Shown: positions 8,887 to 17,404 of the stretch, in pieces
Numbering within the stretch: the first letter of the stretch is position 1
Layout of the letters: each line of letters begins with the position of its first letter
NCBI GenBank assembly: GCA_944384815.1
Contig: CALWUW010000020.1
Coordinates: 1 to 47,252, forward strand
Reading direction: 5' to 3'
Origin: an uncultured Clostridia bacterium
GTDB lineage: Bacteria > Bacillota > Clostridia > Oscillospirales > Acutalibacteraceae
DNA: 47,252 nucleotides
Program-made: the position numbers and the translations under genes
The notes under the pieces: model-generated
What the model was told of the DNA's origin: nothing
The model's database searches: none
What the model saw: only the letters and a program-made list of their open reading frames with translations

Positions 8887-10499
8887 TTTTGGAAAGCCTC
8901 CTTTTTGGCTAAAGCCGCTTCAATAAAGCTGCGGAATAAAGGATGCGCCTTATTGGGGCGGCTCTTAAACTCCGGATGATACTGAACGCCTACATAAAAA
9001 TCTTCTTTGGGCAATTCCATGGCTTCCACCAGACGTTTATCCGGAGAAAGGCCGGAGAAACAGGCGCCCTGTTGCTCAAACGCTTCCCGATAGGTGTTGT
9101 TGAACTCATAGCGATGGCGATGGCGTTCCTGAATGGAGGAAGCCCCGTACGCTTTTTCCAAATGGCTTCCCGGCTGAATGCAGCAGGGGTACGAACCCAG
9201 CCGCATGGTGCCGCCTTTGGGAAGGTTTCCTTCCTGATCCGGCATAAGGTCGATCACCGGGTGCAGGCTGTTGGGTGAAAATTCTCTGGAATGTGCATCG
9301 GAAAAGCCCAGAACATCCCTGGCAAAGGAGATGGCGGCGATTTGCATGCCCAGGCAGATCCCCAGATAGGGAATGTGGTGCGTCCTGGCGTAGGAAGCGG
9401 CTAGGATCATACCTTCCACGCCCCGATCTCCAAATCCGCCGGGAACCAAGATACCATCCACATCTTTCAGGTACGAATCCAGGGTCTCTTCTGTGAGGAA
9501 TTCACTGTCTACCCAGCGGATCTCTGCCTGCGCCTGGTTTTCCCAGCCTCCGTGGCTTAAAGCCTCCGCAACGGAGAGATAAGAGTCATGAAGTTTTACG
9601 TATTTTCCCACCAAGGCAATGCGAACCTGTTTTTGACAGGAACGAATGCGTTCCAGCATGTCCGACCATTCCTGCAGATCACAGGGCTGCGGTTCTTCTA
9701 GGCCCAGTTCCCGAAGAACGATACGAGGCAGACCGTTGTTTTCCAGCATCAAAGGAACCTCATAAAGAACCGGCAGATTGGTATTGGGGATCACGCAGTC
9801 TTCCTTTACATTGCAGAACAAAGCGATTTTTCGCAGAACTTCTTTTTCTACGGCGCCGTGGGAGCGGGCGATAATAATATCCGGCATAATTCCGAAGGAT
9901 TGAAGCTCTTTTACGGAGTGCTGCGTGGGCTTTGACTTATACTCTCCGGAGGATTGCAAATAGGGGATCAAAGTAACATGGATGAACAGGCAGTTTTGCC
10001 GTCCAATCTCGTGAGAAATCTGGCGGATGGCTTCCAGGAACGGTTGGGATTCGATGTCGCCTGTTGTGCCGCCGATTTCCGTGATCACAATATCCGCATC
10101 GGTCTTTTTCTGTACCCGATAGATAAAGGATTTGATCTCATTGGTGATATGAGGGATAACCTGCACGGTTTCTCCCAAATATTCGCCTCTGCGCTCCTTG
10201 TTCAGAACATTCCAGTACACCTTTCCCGTAGTCAGGTTGGAAAATTGATTAAGATCTTCGTCGATAAACCGTTCGTAATGCCCCAGATCCAAATCTGTTT
10301 CGGCACCGTCCTCGGTTACAAAGACTTCTCCGTGCTGGTAGGGGCTCATGGTGCCCGGATCAATATTGATGTATGGATCCAGTTTTTGTGCCGCCACCTT
10401 AAAACCGCGAGCTTTTAAAAGACGCCCCAGAGACGCCGCGGTGATTCCTTTGCCCAGTCCGGAAACAACACCTCCGGTAACAAAGATATAATTTGCCAT
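8883..10499 (-). CDS. pyrG: CTP synthase
   Basis: Makes CTP from UTP, ATP and glutamine. The 538-residue protein starts [18 protein letters not shown], with the synthetase P-loop at the N-terminus. A class I glutamine amidotransferase domain is in the C-terminal half: [12 protein letters not shown], the nucleophile in [10 protein letters not shown] and the His-Glu pair in YHPEFKSRP. The ATG at 10499 has GGAGG nine bases upstream; a further-upstream TTG lies inside that ribosome site and is rejected. It follows the ANTAR regulator by 47 bases and overlaps dapL by four bases. Confidence 0.97.
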   Translation of the reverse strand: MANYIFVTGGVVSGLGKGITAASLGRLLKARGFKVAAQKLDPYINIDPGTMSPYQHGEVFVTEDGAETDLDLGHYERFIDEDLNQFSNLTTGKVYWNVLNKERRGEYLGETVQVIPHITNEIKSFIYRVQKKTDADIVITEIGGTTGDIESQPFLEAIRQISHEIGRQNCLFIHVTLIPYLQSSGEYKSKPTQHSVKELQSFGIMPDIIIARSHGAVEKEVLRKIALFCNVKEDCVIPNTNLPVLYEVPLMLENNGLPRIVLRELGLEEPQPCDLQEWSDMLERIRSCQKQVRIALVGKYVKLHDSYLSVAEALSHGGWENQAQAEIRWVDSEFLTEETLDSYLKDVDGILVPGGFGDRGVEGMILAASYARTHHIPYLGICLGMQIAAISFARDVLGFSDAHSREFSPNSLHPVIDLMPDQEGNLPKGGTMRLGSYPCCIQPGSHLEKAYGASSIQERHRHRYEFNNTYREAFEQQGACFSGLSPDKRLVEAMELPKEDFYVGVQYHPEFKSRPNKAHPLFRSFIEAALAKKEAFQK

Positions 10500-10546
10500 T
10501 TTGCAGGACCTCCTCAAATCTTTACTTTATACAATCAATCATATTT

Positions 10547-11116
10547 TCACTCCAGATCAAAGCCCTGAAGGATTTCTGTGGCTATATCTTTGCGAGTGAC
10601 TCTTCGATCCATAGCCAACTTTTCTATATAGCGGTGTGCTTCCGGTTCTGTCATTCGGGAATACTGAATCAGCATACATTTTGCCCGGTCGATCAAACGA
10701 ATATCCTGCAGCTTTTGCTGTAGTTTCTGTTCTTTGGCAGGGGCAGTCTGCAATCTTCGGTGAACGGACAGCAAAAGACGGATGGATCTCCGGAAAAAGG
10801 ATTTCCCTTCGGAAAGGGAAAAAAGAAGGACTCCTTCTTTTTCCCACGCAGAAAGTTGCGGCGTGTCAGCAGGCGATTTAGTCACCAGCATAACGCCGCT
10901 GGTGGTTCCCAAAGCCCGGTGAATCAATTCGCTGCTGGGCGTCTCCTGCAAGGGAAAGTGAAGAAGGATAATGGAGTATGTTTCCCCTTTCAGAAGCCGC
11001 AGAGCTTCTTGTTCCGTACAGGCTCTTTGTATCTCTGCCGGAAATTCCTGAAGAATTAAGGATGCAAAGGTTTCGCTGCCTTTTGAACTGGAAGAAGCGA
11101 TCAGAACTTTATCCAT
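10547..11116 (-). CDS. ANTAR-domain RNA-binding regulator with degenerate receiver
   Basis: About 189 residues. The N-terminal 120 residues resemble a response-regulator receiver, but the expected acidic pair is replaced (VLIASSSSKG) and the phospho-acceptor position reads IILLHFPL, with no Asp. The C-terminal 65 residues are a clear ANTAR domain (RLIDRAKCMLIQYSRMTEPE, then EAHRYIEKLAMDRR and KDIATEIL). ANTAR proteins such as EutV, AmiR and NasR bind nascent RNA and prevent terminators from forming. Here it sits 24 bases after glnA, so it probably controls the glnA and/or glnN leaders. The start is uncertain: ATG at 11116 or GTG at 11125, both with weak ribosome sites. Confidence 0.88.
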   Translation of the reverse strand: MDKVLIASSSSKGSETFASLILQEFPAEIQRACTEQEALRLLKGETYSIILLHFPLQETPSSELIHRALGTTSGVMLVTKSPADTPQLSAWEKEGVLLFSLSEGKSFFRRSIRLLLSVHRRLQTAPAKEQKLQQKLQDIRLIDRAKCMLIQYSRMTEPEAHRYIEKLAMDRRVTRKDIATEILQGFDLE

Positions 11117-11140
11117 AACATTCACCCGACTTTTCGTAAA

Positions 11141-12469
11141 TTAAATACGGGGGAGATAGGTGTCGATCTCATAGGAAAAGGAACCATTCCTCGCCTGCAG
11201 GGCAGCGATTTCCGCTTCCTTTCCTTCTCTATACTGTGTCCAAAGCGCCGGACCTAATACTTTTTTTACAAGCGAGCTCTGTTCCGCCGATTGCAAGGCA
11301 CATTCCAGAGATTCCGGCAAAGAAACGATGTTGTGGCTGCGGATATATTCATCCGCATGATAAAGGTTTTCGTTGCAGGGAGGGCAGAGAACCTGTTTTT
11401 CCCGAATACCGTCCAGCCCGGCATGGAGGAGGAGAGCAAATGCCAGATAAGGGTTGCAGGAAGGATCCGGGGAACGCAGCTCCATCCGGTTGTACTCACC
11501 ACGGGAAGCCGGAATTCGAATCAGCTGGGAACGGTTTTGATGGGACCATGTGAGATATTTCGGCGCTTCAAACTGCCCGAATCGGCGGTAAGAATTGGTG
11601 AGCGGGTTCAAAAAGGCGGTGATCCCCGGGATTTCTTTTAAAATTCCCGCAATAAAGCTTTCTGCTACAGCGGAGTGCTGCTCGCCGGTACGGAACAGGT
11701 TGGCCCCATGCTGGGAAAGGGAAAGATTGATATGCATTCCGTTTCCGCTGTGCTGCAGAAAAGGTTTGGGAAGGAAAGAGGCGAATAGATCTTCCGAAGC
11801 CACAATGGATTTTACCAGCCATTTAAAGCTCATAAAATTATCCGCTGCCGTTAAAGCGTCGGAATAGCGGAAGTCGATTTCGTTTTGTCCCGGCCCCTGT
11901 TCATGGTGGGAGCTTTCCGGCTGAATGCCCATGGCTTCCAGCGCCAGGCAAATGCGGCGGCGAATGTTTTCGCCTTTATCCAGGGGAGAAACATCTCCGT
12001 AGCTGCCGTGGTCCATAGGGGTCAAAGTGGGCTGCTGGGATTCACCTGTCCGAAGCAGGTAAAATTCACATTCCGTTCCCACCCGGCAAAGGAAGCCCTC
12101 TTCCGCGGCTCTTTGCACCGCCTTTTTCAGAATGGTTCGGCTGTCCCAGAGAAAATCCGTTCCATCCGGATTTTTTACGGTGCAATACATCCGCATCACC
12201 CGGTCATGCTCCGGGCGCCAGGGCAGGATGCTGGCGGTGGAGCTGTCCGGTACTAAAAACAGATCGGAACGTTCCACAGTTCCGTAACCAGCCACGGCGG
12301 AGCCGTCAAAGGCAATGCCGTATTGAAAGGCTTTGGGAAGTTCTTCCGCCATAATGGCAATGTTTTTTTGAACACCGAAAAGATCACAAAATGCCAAACG
12401 AATAAATTTGACATCGTTTTCCCTTACAAATTCCAGAATTTCCTGCATCGTATCGTTGATGGCGTTCAT
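11141..12469 (-). CDS. glnA: Glutamine synthetase, type I
   Basis: Forms glutamine from glutamate, ammonia and ATP as a dodecamer. The 442-residue chain begins with the beta-grasp domain (FIRLAFCDLFGVQKNIAI, then GIAFDGSAVAGY). Metal and substrate motifs follow: GTECEFYLL, SSHHEQGPGQNEIDFRY, FLQHSGNGMHINLSL and SQLIRIPASRGEYNRMELRS. The ATG at 12469 has GGGAGG eight bases upstream; the frame stays open for 56 codons further up, but that stretch is the leader RNA and promoter. It heads the glnA-ANTAR-pyrG-dapL-purF operon. The length fits the shorter GSI-alpha group that lacks adenylylation control. Confidence 0.95.
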   Translation of the reverse strand: MNAINDTMQEILEFVRENDVKFIRLAFCDLFGVQKNIAIMAEELPKAFQYGIAFDGSAVAGYGTVERSDLFLVPDSSTASILPWRPEHDRVMRMYCTVKNPDGTDFLWDSRTILKKAVQRAAEEGFLCRVGTECEFYLLRTGESQQPTLTPMDHGSYGDVSPLDKGENIRRRICLALEAMGIQPESSHHEQGPGQNEIDFRYSDALTAADNFMSFKWLVKSIVASEDLFASFLPKPFLQHSGNGMHINLSLSQHGANLFRTGEQHSAVAESFIAGILKEIPGITAFLNPLTNSYRRFGQFEAPKYLTWSHQNRSQLIRIPASRGEYNRMELRSPDPSCNPYLAFALLLHAGLDGIREKQVLCPPCNENLYHADEYIRSHNIVSLPESLECALQSAEQSSLVKKVLGPALWTQYREGKEAEIAALQARNGSFSYEIDTYLPRI

Positions 12470-12518
12470 GATGCGAGCCTCCCGATTGTAAATATAAGGT
12501 GAAATCAACATTAAAAGC

Positions 12519-12599
12519 AAAAAAAGCGTCCGCGTGAAATGCCTGCCTTTTCCTCCCTTGCATGAAGAAAAGCAAACCTCCCCGCGGACGTCGTCGTCC
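12519..12599 (-). promoter_or_regulatory. Transcription attenuator in the glnA leader
   Basis: In minus-strand order: a small hairpin with arms GGACG (12599-12595) and CGTCC (12590-12586) and loop ACGA begins almost at the predicted transcript start. CGTCCGCG (12590-12583) can instead pair with CGCGGACG (12534-12527), directly followed by seven T (12525-12519), which makes an intrinsic terminator. The two pairings share 12590-12586 and exclude each other. An inner stem CTTTTCTTC/GAGGAAAAG lies in the terminator loop. This is an attenuator layout by sequence; the signal is unknown, and the ANTAR protein is the obvious candidate. Confidence 0.65.
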
Positions 12600-12608
12600 A
12601 TGTTACGT

Positions 12609-12637
12609 AGTATACCATTTTGCAGGATTTGTGTCAA
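12609..12637 (-). promoter_or_regulatory. Sigma-A promoter of glnA
   Basis: Consensus TTGACA (12637-12632), a 17-base spacer and TATACT (12614-12609) on the minus strand. The predicted start is near 12602, giving a leader of about 130 bases before the glnA ATG. Confidence 0.85.
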
Positions 12638-12735
12638 TGCGATTCATATATTTTACGTTTTTAATGAATTCTTACTTTTAAAGAGAAATAAAATCGGGAA
12701 AATGAGAAAACTCTCTGCAAACTTGCAAACAGTTC

Positions 12736-12764
12736 TTGACAGACCGGCTAAAAAGCGATACAAT
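12736..12764 (+). promoter_or_regulatory. Sigma-A promoter of glnN
   Basis: TTGACA (12736-12741), exactly 17 bases, TACAAT (12759-12764). It is divergent from the glnA promoter, with about 100 bases between the two -35 boxes. The 424-base gap between the two glutamine synthetase starts holds only these promoters and leaders. Confidence 0.85.
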
Positions 12765-12780
12765 AGCCGCAGAAACAGCG

Positions 12781-12813
12781 AAGGCGCTACGGGGCTACCC
12801 GTGGCGCCTTTTT
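12781..12813 (+). terminator. Intrinsic terminator inside the glnN leader
   Basis: Arms 12781-12793 and 12798-12810 (13 bp with one G-U pair, loop GCTA) are followed by TTTTT. It starts only about 10 bases after the predicted transcript start and 80 bases before the glnN ATG, so full-length glnN mRNA requires readthrough or antitermination. The upstream GCCGC...GCGAAGGC could weakly compete with its left arm. Confidence 0.75.
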
Positions 12814-12894
12814 GTGCTGTCCGGCAGCTTTTAGGATCAGCGCAGAAATGTTTCAAGTAAATTGCCTTTGGTGGTATTGAAAGGAGCCGTTTTC

Positions 12895-15015
12895 ATGGAA
12901 GAAATCAGAAAATCTTCTCCGGAATGCCCATCTGTTCCTCAGCTTTTTGCCAGCATGGTTTTTAATGAGCAAGTGATGAGAGAACGACTTCCCAAGGAGA
13001 CCTACAAAACTTTGCGCAGGACCATGGAGTTAGGAAAGCATTTGGATCCCAGTGTGGCTAATGTAGTTGCCAACGCCATGAAGGATTGGGCCGTGGAAAA
13101 AGGGGCAACCCACTTTACCCACTGGTTTCAGCCGATGACCGGTGTGACGGCAGAAAAGCATGACAGCTTTATTTCTCCCCAGGGCGATACATCTGTGATC
13201 ATGGAATTCAGCGGAAAAGAGCTGGTAAAGGGCGAGCCGGATGCTTCCAGTTTTCCTTCCGGAGGATTGCGGGCTACCTTTGAGGCGAGAGGATATACCG
13301 CATGGGATCCCTCTTCCTACGCATTTATTAAAGACGGCACGCTTTGCATTCCTACGGTGTTTTATTCCTATGGCGGAGAAGCGCTTGATAAGAAAACGCC
13401 CTTGCTTCGCTCTATGGAAGTGATCAACAAGCAGGCACTGCGGATCTTGAAGCTGTTTGGACATACGGAAGTGTCCCGGGTAAATACGACCGTGGGGCCG
13501 GAACAGGAATATTTTCTTATCGACCGGAGCCTGTATGAAAAGAGAGAAGACCTGAAGCTGTGCGGACGTACGCTTTTGGGTTGTAAACCTCCCAAGGGTC
13601 AGGAGCTGGAAGATCATTATTTCGGTGTGATTAAACCCCGGGTCAAAGCTTTTATGAAGGACTTGGATCAGGAACTTTGGAAGCTGGGCATCTTTGTTAA
13701 AACAGAGCATAACGAAGTAGCGCCGTGCCAGTTTGAGTTGGCGCCTGTTTATGCCGATACAAACCGTGCCACCGATCACAACCAGCTGACCATGGAAATT
13801 CTTCGTAAGGTAGCCGAACGGCATGGAATGGCCTGCCTCTTGCATGAAAAGCCTTTTGATGGTGTAAACGGAAGCGGCAAACATAACAACTGGTCTATTT
13901 CCACCAATACGGGAGTCAACCTTTTGGAGCCCGGAGAATCCCCCCAGGAAAACGCTCAGTTCCTGCTGTTTCTGGTGGCAGTGATCAAAGCGGTGGATGA
14001 ATACCAGGATCTTCTGCGGATCTCTGTGGCCAGTGCCGGCAACGACCACCGTTTGGGCGCCAATGAAGCTCCTCCTGCCATTGTTTCCATGTTTTTAGGG
14101 GAAGAGCTTACGGAAATCCTCAAATCCATTGAAAATGGGTCTGTGTACAACAAAAAGGATGCTGTGGAAATGAAGGTAGGCGTGCATATCCTTCCGCGTT
14201 TCCCGAAGGATACCACCGACCGAAACAGAACGTCCCCCTTCGCTTTTACAGGAAATAAGTTTGAATTCCGTATGCTGGGGTCCGACAGCTCCATTGCCGG
14301 TCCCAATATGGTGCTGAATACCATCGTGGCGGAAGAGCTTTCTCAGTTTGCGGATATTTTGGAAAAGGCGGATAATTTTAACGAGGCGCTGCATGATTTG
14401 ATCCAGAAAACCATTTCGCAGCATAAGCGGATCATCTTCAACGGGAACAACTATTCTCCGGAATGGGTGAAAGAAGCAGAGGAGAGAGGACTGCTGAATC
14501 TGCAGACCACCGCGGATGCCTTGCCGTATTTTGTCGCTTCCAAGAACGTGGAACTTTTCACCAAGCATAAAATCTTTACCTTAAGTGAGATGGAATCCCG
14601 GTATGAAATTTTGATGGAAGTCTATTGCAAAAAGCTTCATATAGAGGCTCTCACGTTGATGAATATGACCAGAAAACAGGTTTTGCCTGCACTGGCTCGT
14701 TTTGTACGGGAAATGACCAGTCTGGCTTTGGAAAAGAAGAGCCTTTCCGGAACCTTTGAAAGCGAATATGAGCTTCGGTCCATCCGGAAGCTTTCCATTC
14801 GGGCAGACTCCATCAATCGGAAGATCTCGGAATTGGAATGTCATTTGGAAGTTGCTGAAAAAACAGAAGGAACCACCGAAAAAGCACAGTATTATAAAAA
14901 TGTCATTCTGGAAGATATGGCTGTGATCCGCAAAAACGCAGATGCTGCGGAAATGTGGACTGCAAAAGATGTTTGGCCGTTCCCCTCCTATACGGATCTG
15001 TTATATAGCCTCTGA
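12895..15015 (+). CDS. glnN: Glutamine synthetase, type III
   Basis: A 706-residue GSIII, the long family of Bacteroidetes, cyanobacteria and some Clostridia, with the same reaction as glnA. Type III features are the long N-terminal extension ([20 protein letters not shown]), [89 protein letters not shown] and a long C-terminal helical region. AAGGAG eight bases before the ATG at 12895 sets the start; an upstream in-frame TTG at 12862 lacks a site. Having both GSI and GSIII divergently placed is notable. Expression is probably leader-controlled (terminator at 12781-12813). Confidence 0.96.
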   Translation: MEEIRKSSPECPSVPQLFASMVFNEQVMRERLPKETYKTLRRTMELGKHLDPSVANVVANAMKDWAVEKGATHFTHWFQPMTGVTAEKHDSFISPQGDTSVIMEFSGKELVKGEPDASSFPSGGLRATFEARGYTAWDPSSYAFIKDGTLCIPTVFYSYGGEALDKKTPLLRSMEVINKQALRILKLFGHTEVSRVNTTVGPEQEYFLIDRSLYEKREDLKLCGRTLLGCKPPKGQELEDHYFGVIKPRVKAFMKDLDQELWKLGIFVKTEHNEVAPCQFELAPVYADTNRATDHNQLTMEILRKVAERHGMACLLHEKPFDGVNGSGKHNNWSISTNTGVNLLEPGESPQENAQFLLFLVAVIKAVDEYQDLLRISVASAGNDHRLGANEAPPAIVSMFLGEELTEILKSIENGSVYNKKDAVEMKVGVHILPRFPKDTTDRNRTSPFAFTGNKFEFRMLGSDSSIAGPNMVLNTIVAEELSQFADILEKADNFNEALHDLIQKTISQHKRIIFNGNNYSPEWVKEAEERGLLNLQTTADALPYFVASKNVELFTKHKIFTLSEMESRYEILMEVYCKKLHIEALTLMNMTRKQVLPALARFVREMTSLALEKKSLSGTFESEYELRSIRKLSIRADSINRKISELECHLEVAEKTEGTTEKAQYYKNVILEDMAVIRKNADAAEMWTAKDVWPFPSYTDLLYSL

Positions 15016-15053
15016 TTCTTTTATAATAGTAAGCACAACACACAAAGCACAAC

Positions 15054-15110
15054 GCACAACGCCCCGTTCTATTTCAGGACGGGGCGTTGTGCTGCATAAA
15101 TTTATTTTTA
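15054..15110 (+). terminator. Terminator between glnN and sigK
   Basis: Arms of 17 bp (15054-15070 and 15076-15092, one mismatch/G-U) with a five-base loop lie between convergent genes. The following sequence is A/T-rich rather than a clean T-run, so it may serve both strands with modest strength. Confidence 0.6.
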
Positions 15111-15134
15111 AACCTGTGCAGTTCCTTCAGCGGA

Positions 15135-15830
15135 TCAGGGGCGGCTTTCAAAGCGCTTACGAAGCTGCTGCAAAGCCTTTTTTTCAATTCTTGATACATA
15201 GGAGCGTGAAATCTGCATTTTGGAGGCGACTTCCCGCTGGGTTTGTGGCGCTTGCCCGTCCAACCCGTATCGCATAGCCAGAATCCGGATTTCTCTTGGC
15301 GTAAGGCACTCCTGAATGTATTTTCGCAGTTGTTCGGTTTTCATACGTTGGTCTAAATCGTCGCAAATGCTGTCTTCTGTAGACATCACATCCATAAGAG
15401 TCAACACATTTCCGTCTTTATCGGTATCGATAGGCTCGTTGATGGAAAGATCCTGAGCGCTTTTTTTGGATGACCGGAAAAACATCAGGATTTCATTTTC
15501 AATACACCGGGCAGCATAGCTGGAAAAACGGATCCCTTTCTCCGTGTTGAATGTATTGGCAGCTTTTATAAGCCCGATTGTGCCAATGGAAATTAAATCT
15601 TCCGGATCGCTGGACGCGGCGTAATACTTTTTTACAATATGGGCCACAAGACGAAGATTATGGGCCACCAGTTTTCGTTTGGCTTCTTCATCTCCCTTTT
15701 GCATTTTTTCCAGGCAAGCCTGTTCCTCTGCAGAGGAAAGTGGTCTGGGAAAAGATCCCGCGGAAGAAACCCGGAGAACGAAAAAGAGAGTCCCGGAAAA
15801 CAAACACGCCAGTAGTGCAGATAACAGCAA
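15135..15830 (-). CDS. sigK: Sporulation sigma factor sigma-K
   Basis: A 231-residue sigma-70-family protein for late mother-cell sporulation genes. The hydrophobic N-terminal pro-sequence (LLSALLACLFSGTLFFVLRV) is typical of pro-sigma-K, which is cleaved from the membrane. Region 2 reads AHNLRLVAHIVKKYY, DPEDLISIGTIGLIKAANTF and IRFSSYAARCIENEILMFFR; region 4 ends in the HTH QREVASKMQISRSYVSRIE. The start is a TTG with AAAAGGGG eight bases upstream. The gene is intact, with no skin-type insertion. It is direct evidence that the organism belongs to a spore-forming lineage. Confidence 0.93.
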   Translation of the reverse strand: MLLSALLACLFSGTLFFVLRVSSAGSFPRPLSSAEEQACLEKMQKGDEEAKRKLVAHNLRLVAHIVKKYYAASSDPEDLISIGTIGLIKAANTFNTEKGIRFSSYAARCIENEILMFFRSSKKSAQDLSINEPIDTDKDGNVLTLMDVMSTEDSICDDLDQRMKTEQLRKYIQECLTPREIRILAMRYGLDGQAPQTQREVASKMQISRSYVSRIEKKALQQLRKRFESRP

Positions 15831-16015
15831 GAGATCATCCCCTTTTATGTAGTTACTTTACTTGTATGCATAAAACAGGAGTTCCTTGCCAGTCCTTACA
15901 TAACGAAAGGGGAAATCGCCCCCCAGCGGAAAAGAGAGGAAGCGCCTCTTTGGCAGCAAGCATAAAAAGCTTTGCATTTATGCTGGAAAATCCGGGAGAA
16001 AAATTTTCGCCGGAA

Positions 16016-17167
16016 TTATTTTTCGGATTCGCCGTATTCTCCATATTCCCCGTATTCACAGCCTACGCTTTCGGCATGGACGTCGTCAAGAAGCACCCAT
16101 TCTTTTCCTTTCCGTCCATACAAGCGCACCGTGCCGAAGCCGTTCCCGCAATTCCAAAGCCGAGTATGGCGTTTATAACCGTCGGGAGATTCATAGTTGA
16201 TTTTCAGCATTTCATCTTTATTGCAGGCGATCTCTACTTCCATTTTGGCTTTACGTGTGGTTTGAACCACGTTCCAAAGGACCTGCGTGTCGGTTTCCCG
16301 GCAGGTGAAGAAAGTGCGGCTGCCTGTCCAGAATTTGCTGAAATTAAATTCGTAGTCCTTCCCCTCATAATAAAACTGCCCCAGCAGTTTGCGGTTCAGG
16401 GAGATCCCAAACACTTTCGGTCTTCCGCCGCCTACCTCAAATACGCTGTTTTTCAGCCGTTTCCCTGTAAGGTTGCTGACAAGATCATTGGAAGAAAGCC
16501 ATACCCAAGGGGATGTAAAATCGCCGCCCCAGTTTTTATCCGCATAGCCGTAGCAGGTGTCGGGTTTTACCAGATAGGTTTGACCGTTCAGACGCAGCCA
16601 GCCACCAAAGGCTGTATTCATCCCTTCCGCGTGCCAGAACATCTCAAAAGCATTGATGGTACGGAAAAATTTAGAAGCTCCATATCCTACATGATAAGCC
16701 ACTTGTTTCTGAACTTTAAGATCCCATTCCATGGTTCCAGCATCGCTCATCCATTCCGGGTGTGCGGAAGCTTGGGAAGGGGAAACCGTAACGCTGCCGG
16801 TAATATGATCTTCGCTGCAGGTGCAGTCCTGGGCTTTCAGCTGCAAAGGTGCGTTCATGGGGACGGAAACCTGGCTCCAGGGAAAAAAGCGATGCAGCTG
16901 CCCTTTTTCCTTGCCCCAGAAACCTACATTTATCATGCAGTAGGAGGGGCGATTTCCTGCTTTTCTGCCTTCCGGATCATTCCAGACCAACACCGGTTCT
17001 TTCTGCGCTAAAGCAGGGTTGCAGAGAAAATATTCAATATAGAAGGATTTTCGTTCACCGGTTTCAGCGTGTTGGGCTGTAAAGGAATGCCACCACCAAT
17101 CGTAGCCTTTTTTGGCCAAACGGCCTTTCAGCATGCAATAATCCCGTGTGCGATCACTTTTATTCAT
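16016..17167 (-). CDS. Tocopherol cyclase-like protein
   Basis: A 383-residue protein matching the bacterial branch of the tocopherol cyclase family (two-barrel lipocalin-like fold): LAKKGYDWWWHSFTA, SFYIEYFLCNPAL, AGTMEWDLKVQKQVAYHVGY, AFEMFWHAEGM, GYADKNWGGDFTSPWVWLSS and FEVGGGRPKVFGI. Anaerobic Clostridia do not make tocopherol, so the real substrate is unknown. The protein ends in a repeated EYG tract (GCEYGEYGEYGESEK). There is no signal peptide or membrane segment. It is a single gene with its own promoter, between sigK and the GH2 gene on the same strand. Confidence 0.83.
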   Translation of the reverse strand: MNKSDRTRDYCMLKGRLAKKGYDWWWHSFTAQHAETGERKSFYIEYFLCNPALAQKEPVLVWNDPEGRKAGNRPSYCMINVGFWGKEKGQLHRFFPWSQVSVPMNAPLQLKAQDCTCSEDHITGSVTVSPSQASAHPEWMSDAGTMEWDLKVQKQVAYHVGYGASKFFRTINAFEMFWHAEGMNTAFGGWLRLNGQTYLVKPDTCYGYADKNWGGDFTSPWVWLSSNDLVSNLTGKRLKNSVFEVGGGRPKVFGISLNRKLLGQFYYEGKDYEFNFSKFWTGSRTFFTCRETDTQVLWNVVQTTRKAKMEVEIACNKDEMLKINYESPDGYKRHTRLWNCGNGFGTVRLYGRKGKEWVLLDDVHAESVGCEYGEYGEYGESEK

Positions 17168-17259
17168 AAGGGCTTCCGGTAAAATCTCCGCCGTTTTTCA
17201 TGGAAAACAGCAGGGTATTTTTATTAAAACTTTTAGGGGAATACGGCTTCTGTGAGATC

Positions 17260-17288
17260 AGTATAAAACTTTTTTTCAAAAACTACAA
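17260..17288 (-). promoter_or_regulatory. Promoter of the tocopherol-cyclase-like gene
   Basis: TTGTAG (17288-17283), a 17-base spacer and TATACT (17265-17260) on the minus strand, about 93 bases before the ATG. An imperfect palindrome around GCGGCCGC (17291-17313) lies just upstream. Confidence 0.5.
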
Positions 17289-17324
17289 GATTTCCTTGCG
17301 GCCGCAAAAGGAATTTCGAAAACG

Positions 17325-17372
17325 GGAAGAAAATGAAAAAATCCGGCACATTCCTGAAAGGAGTGTGCCGGA
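17325..17372 (-). terminator. Terminator after the GH2 gene
   Basis: Minus-strand hairpin with 14-bp arms (17372-17359 and 17355-17342, one G-U), loop of three, then a T-rich tail (17341 down to 17325). It lies 33 bases after the GH2 stop codon. Confidence 0.85.
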
Positions 17373-17404
17373 GTGAAGAGGAAAAAAGTATACTTTTGGA
17401 AAAA

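Noticed and set aside
12601-12617. Near match to a GlnR/TnrA box (TGTTA, 7 bases, TACCA) over the glnA -10 region
   Set aside because: One conserved base is wrong, the second half is weak, and no glnR-type gene is in the window; Clostridia with ANTAR-linked glnA usually do not use GlnR.
12534-12860. Plus-strand reading frame of 108 codons between glnA and glnN
   Set aside because: It lies over both divergent promoters and the attenuators, has no ribosome site and no recognisable protein features.
15841-15880. Sigma-E type promoter (CATACAAG) upstream of sigK
   Set aside because: The -10-like sequence is a fair match to mother-cell promoters, but no matching -35 box was found at the right distance, so it is not listed as a feature.
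15578-17011. Long plus-strand reading frame of 477 codons over sigK and the tocopherol-cyclase-like gene
   Set aside because: It is antisense to two genes with clear family motifs, has no ribosome site and its translation resembles no family.
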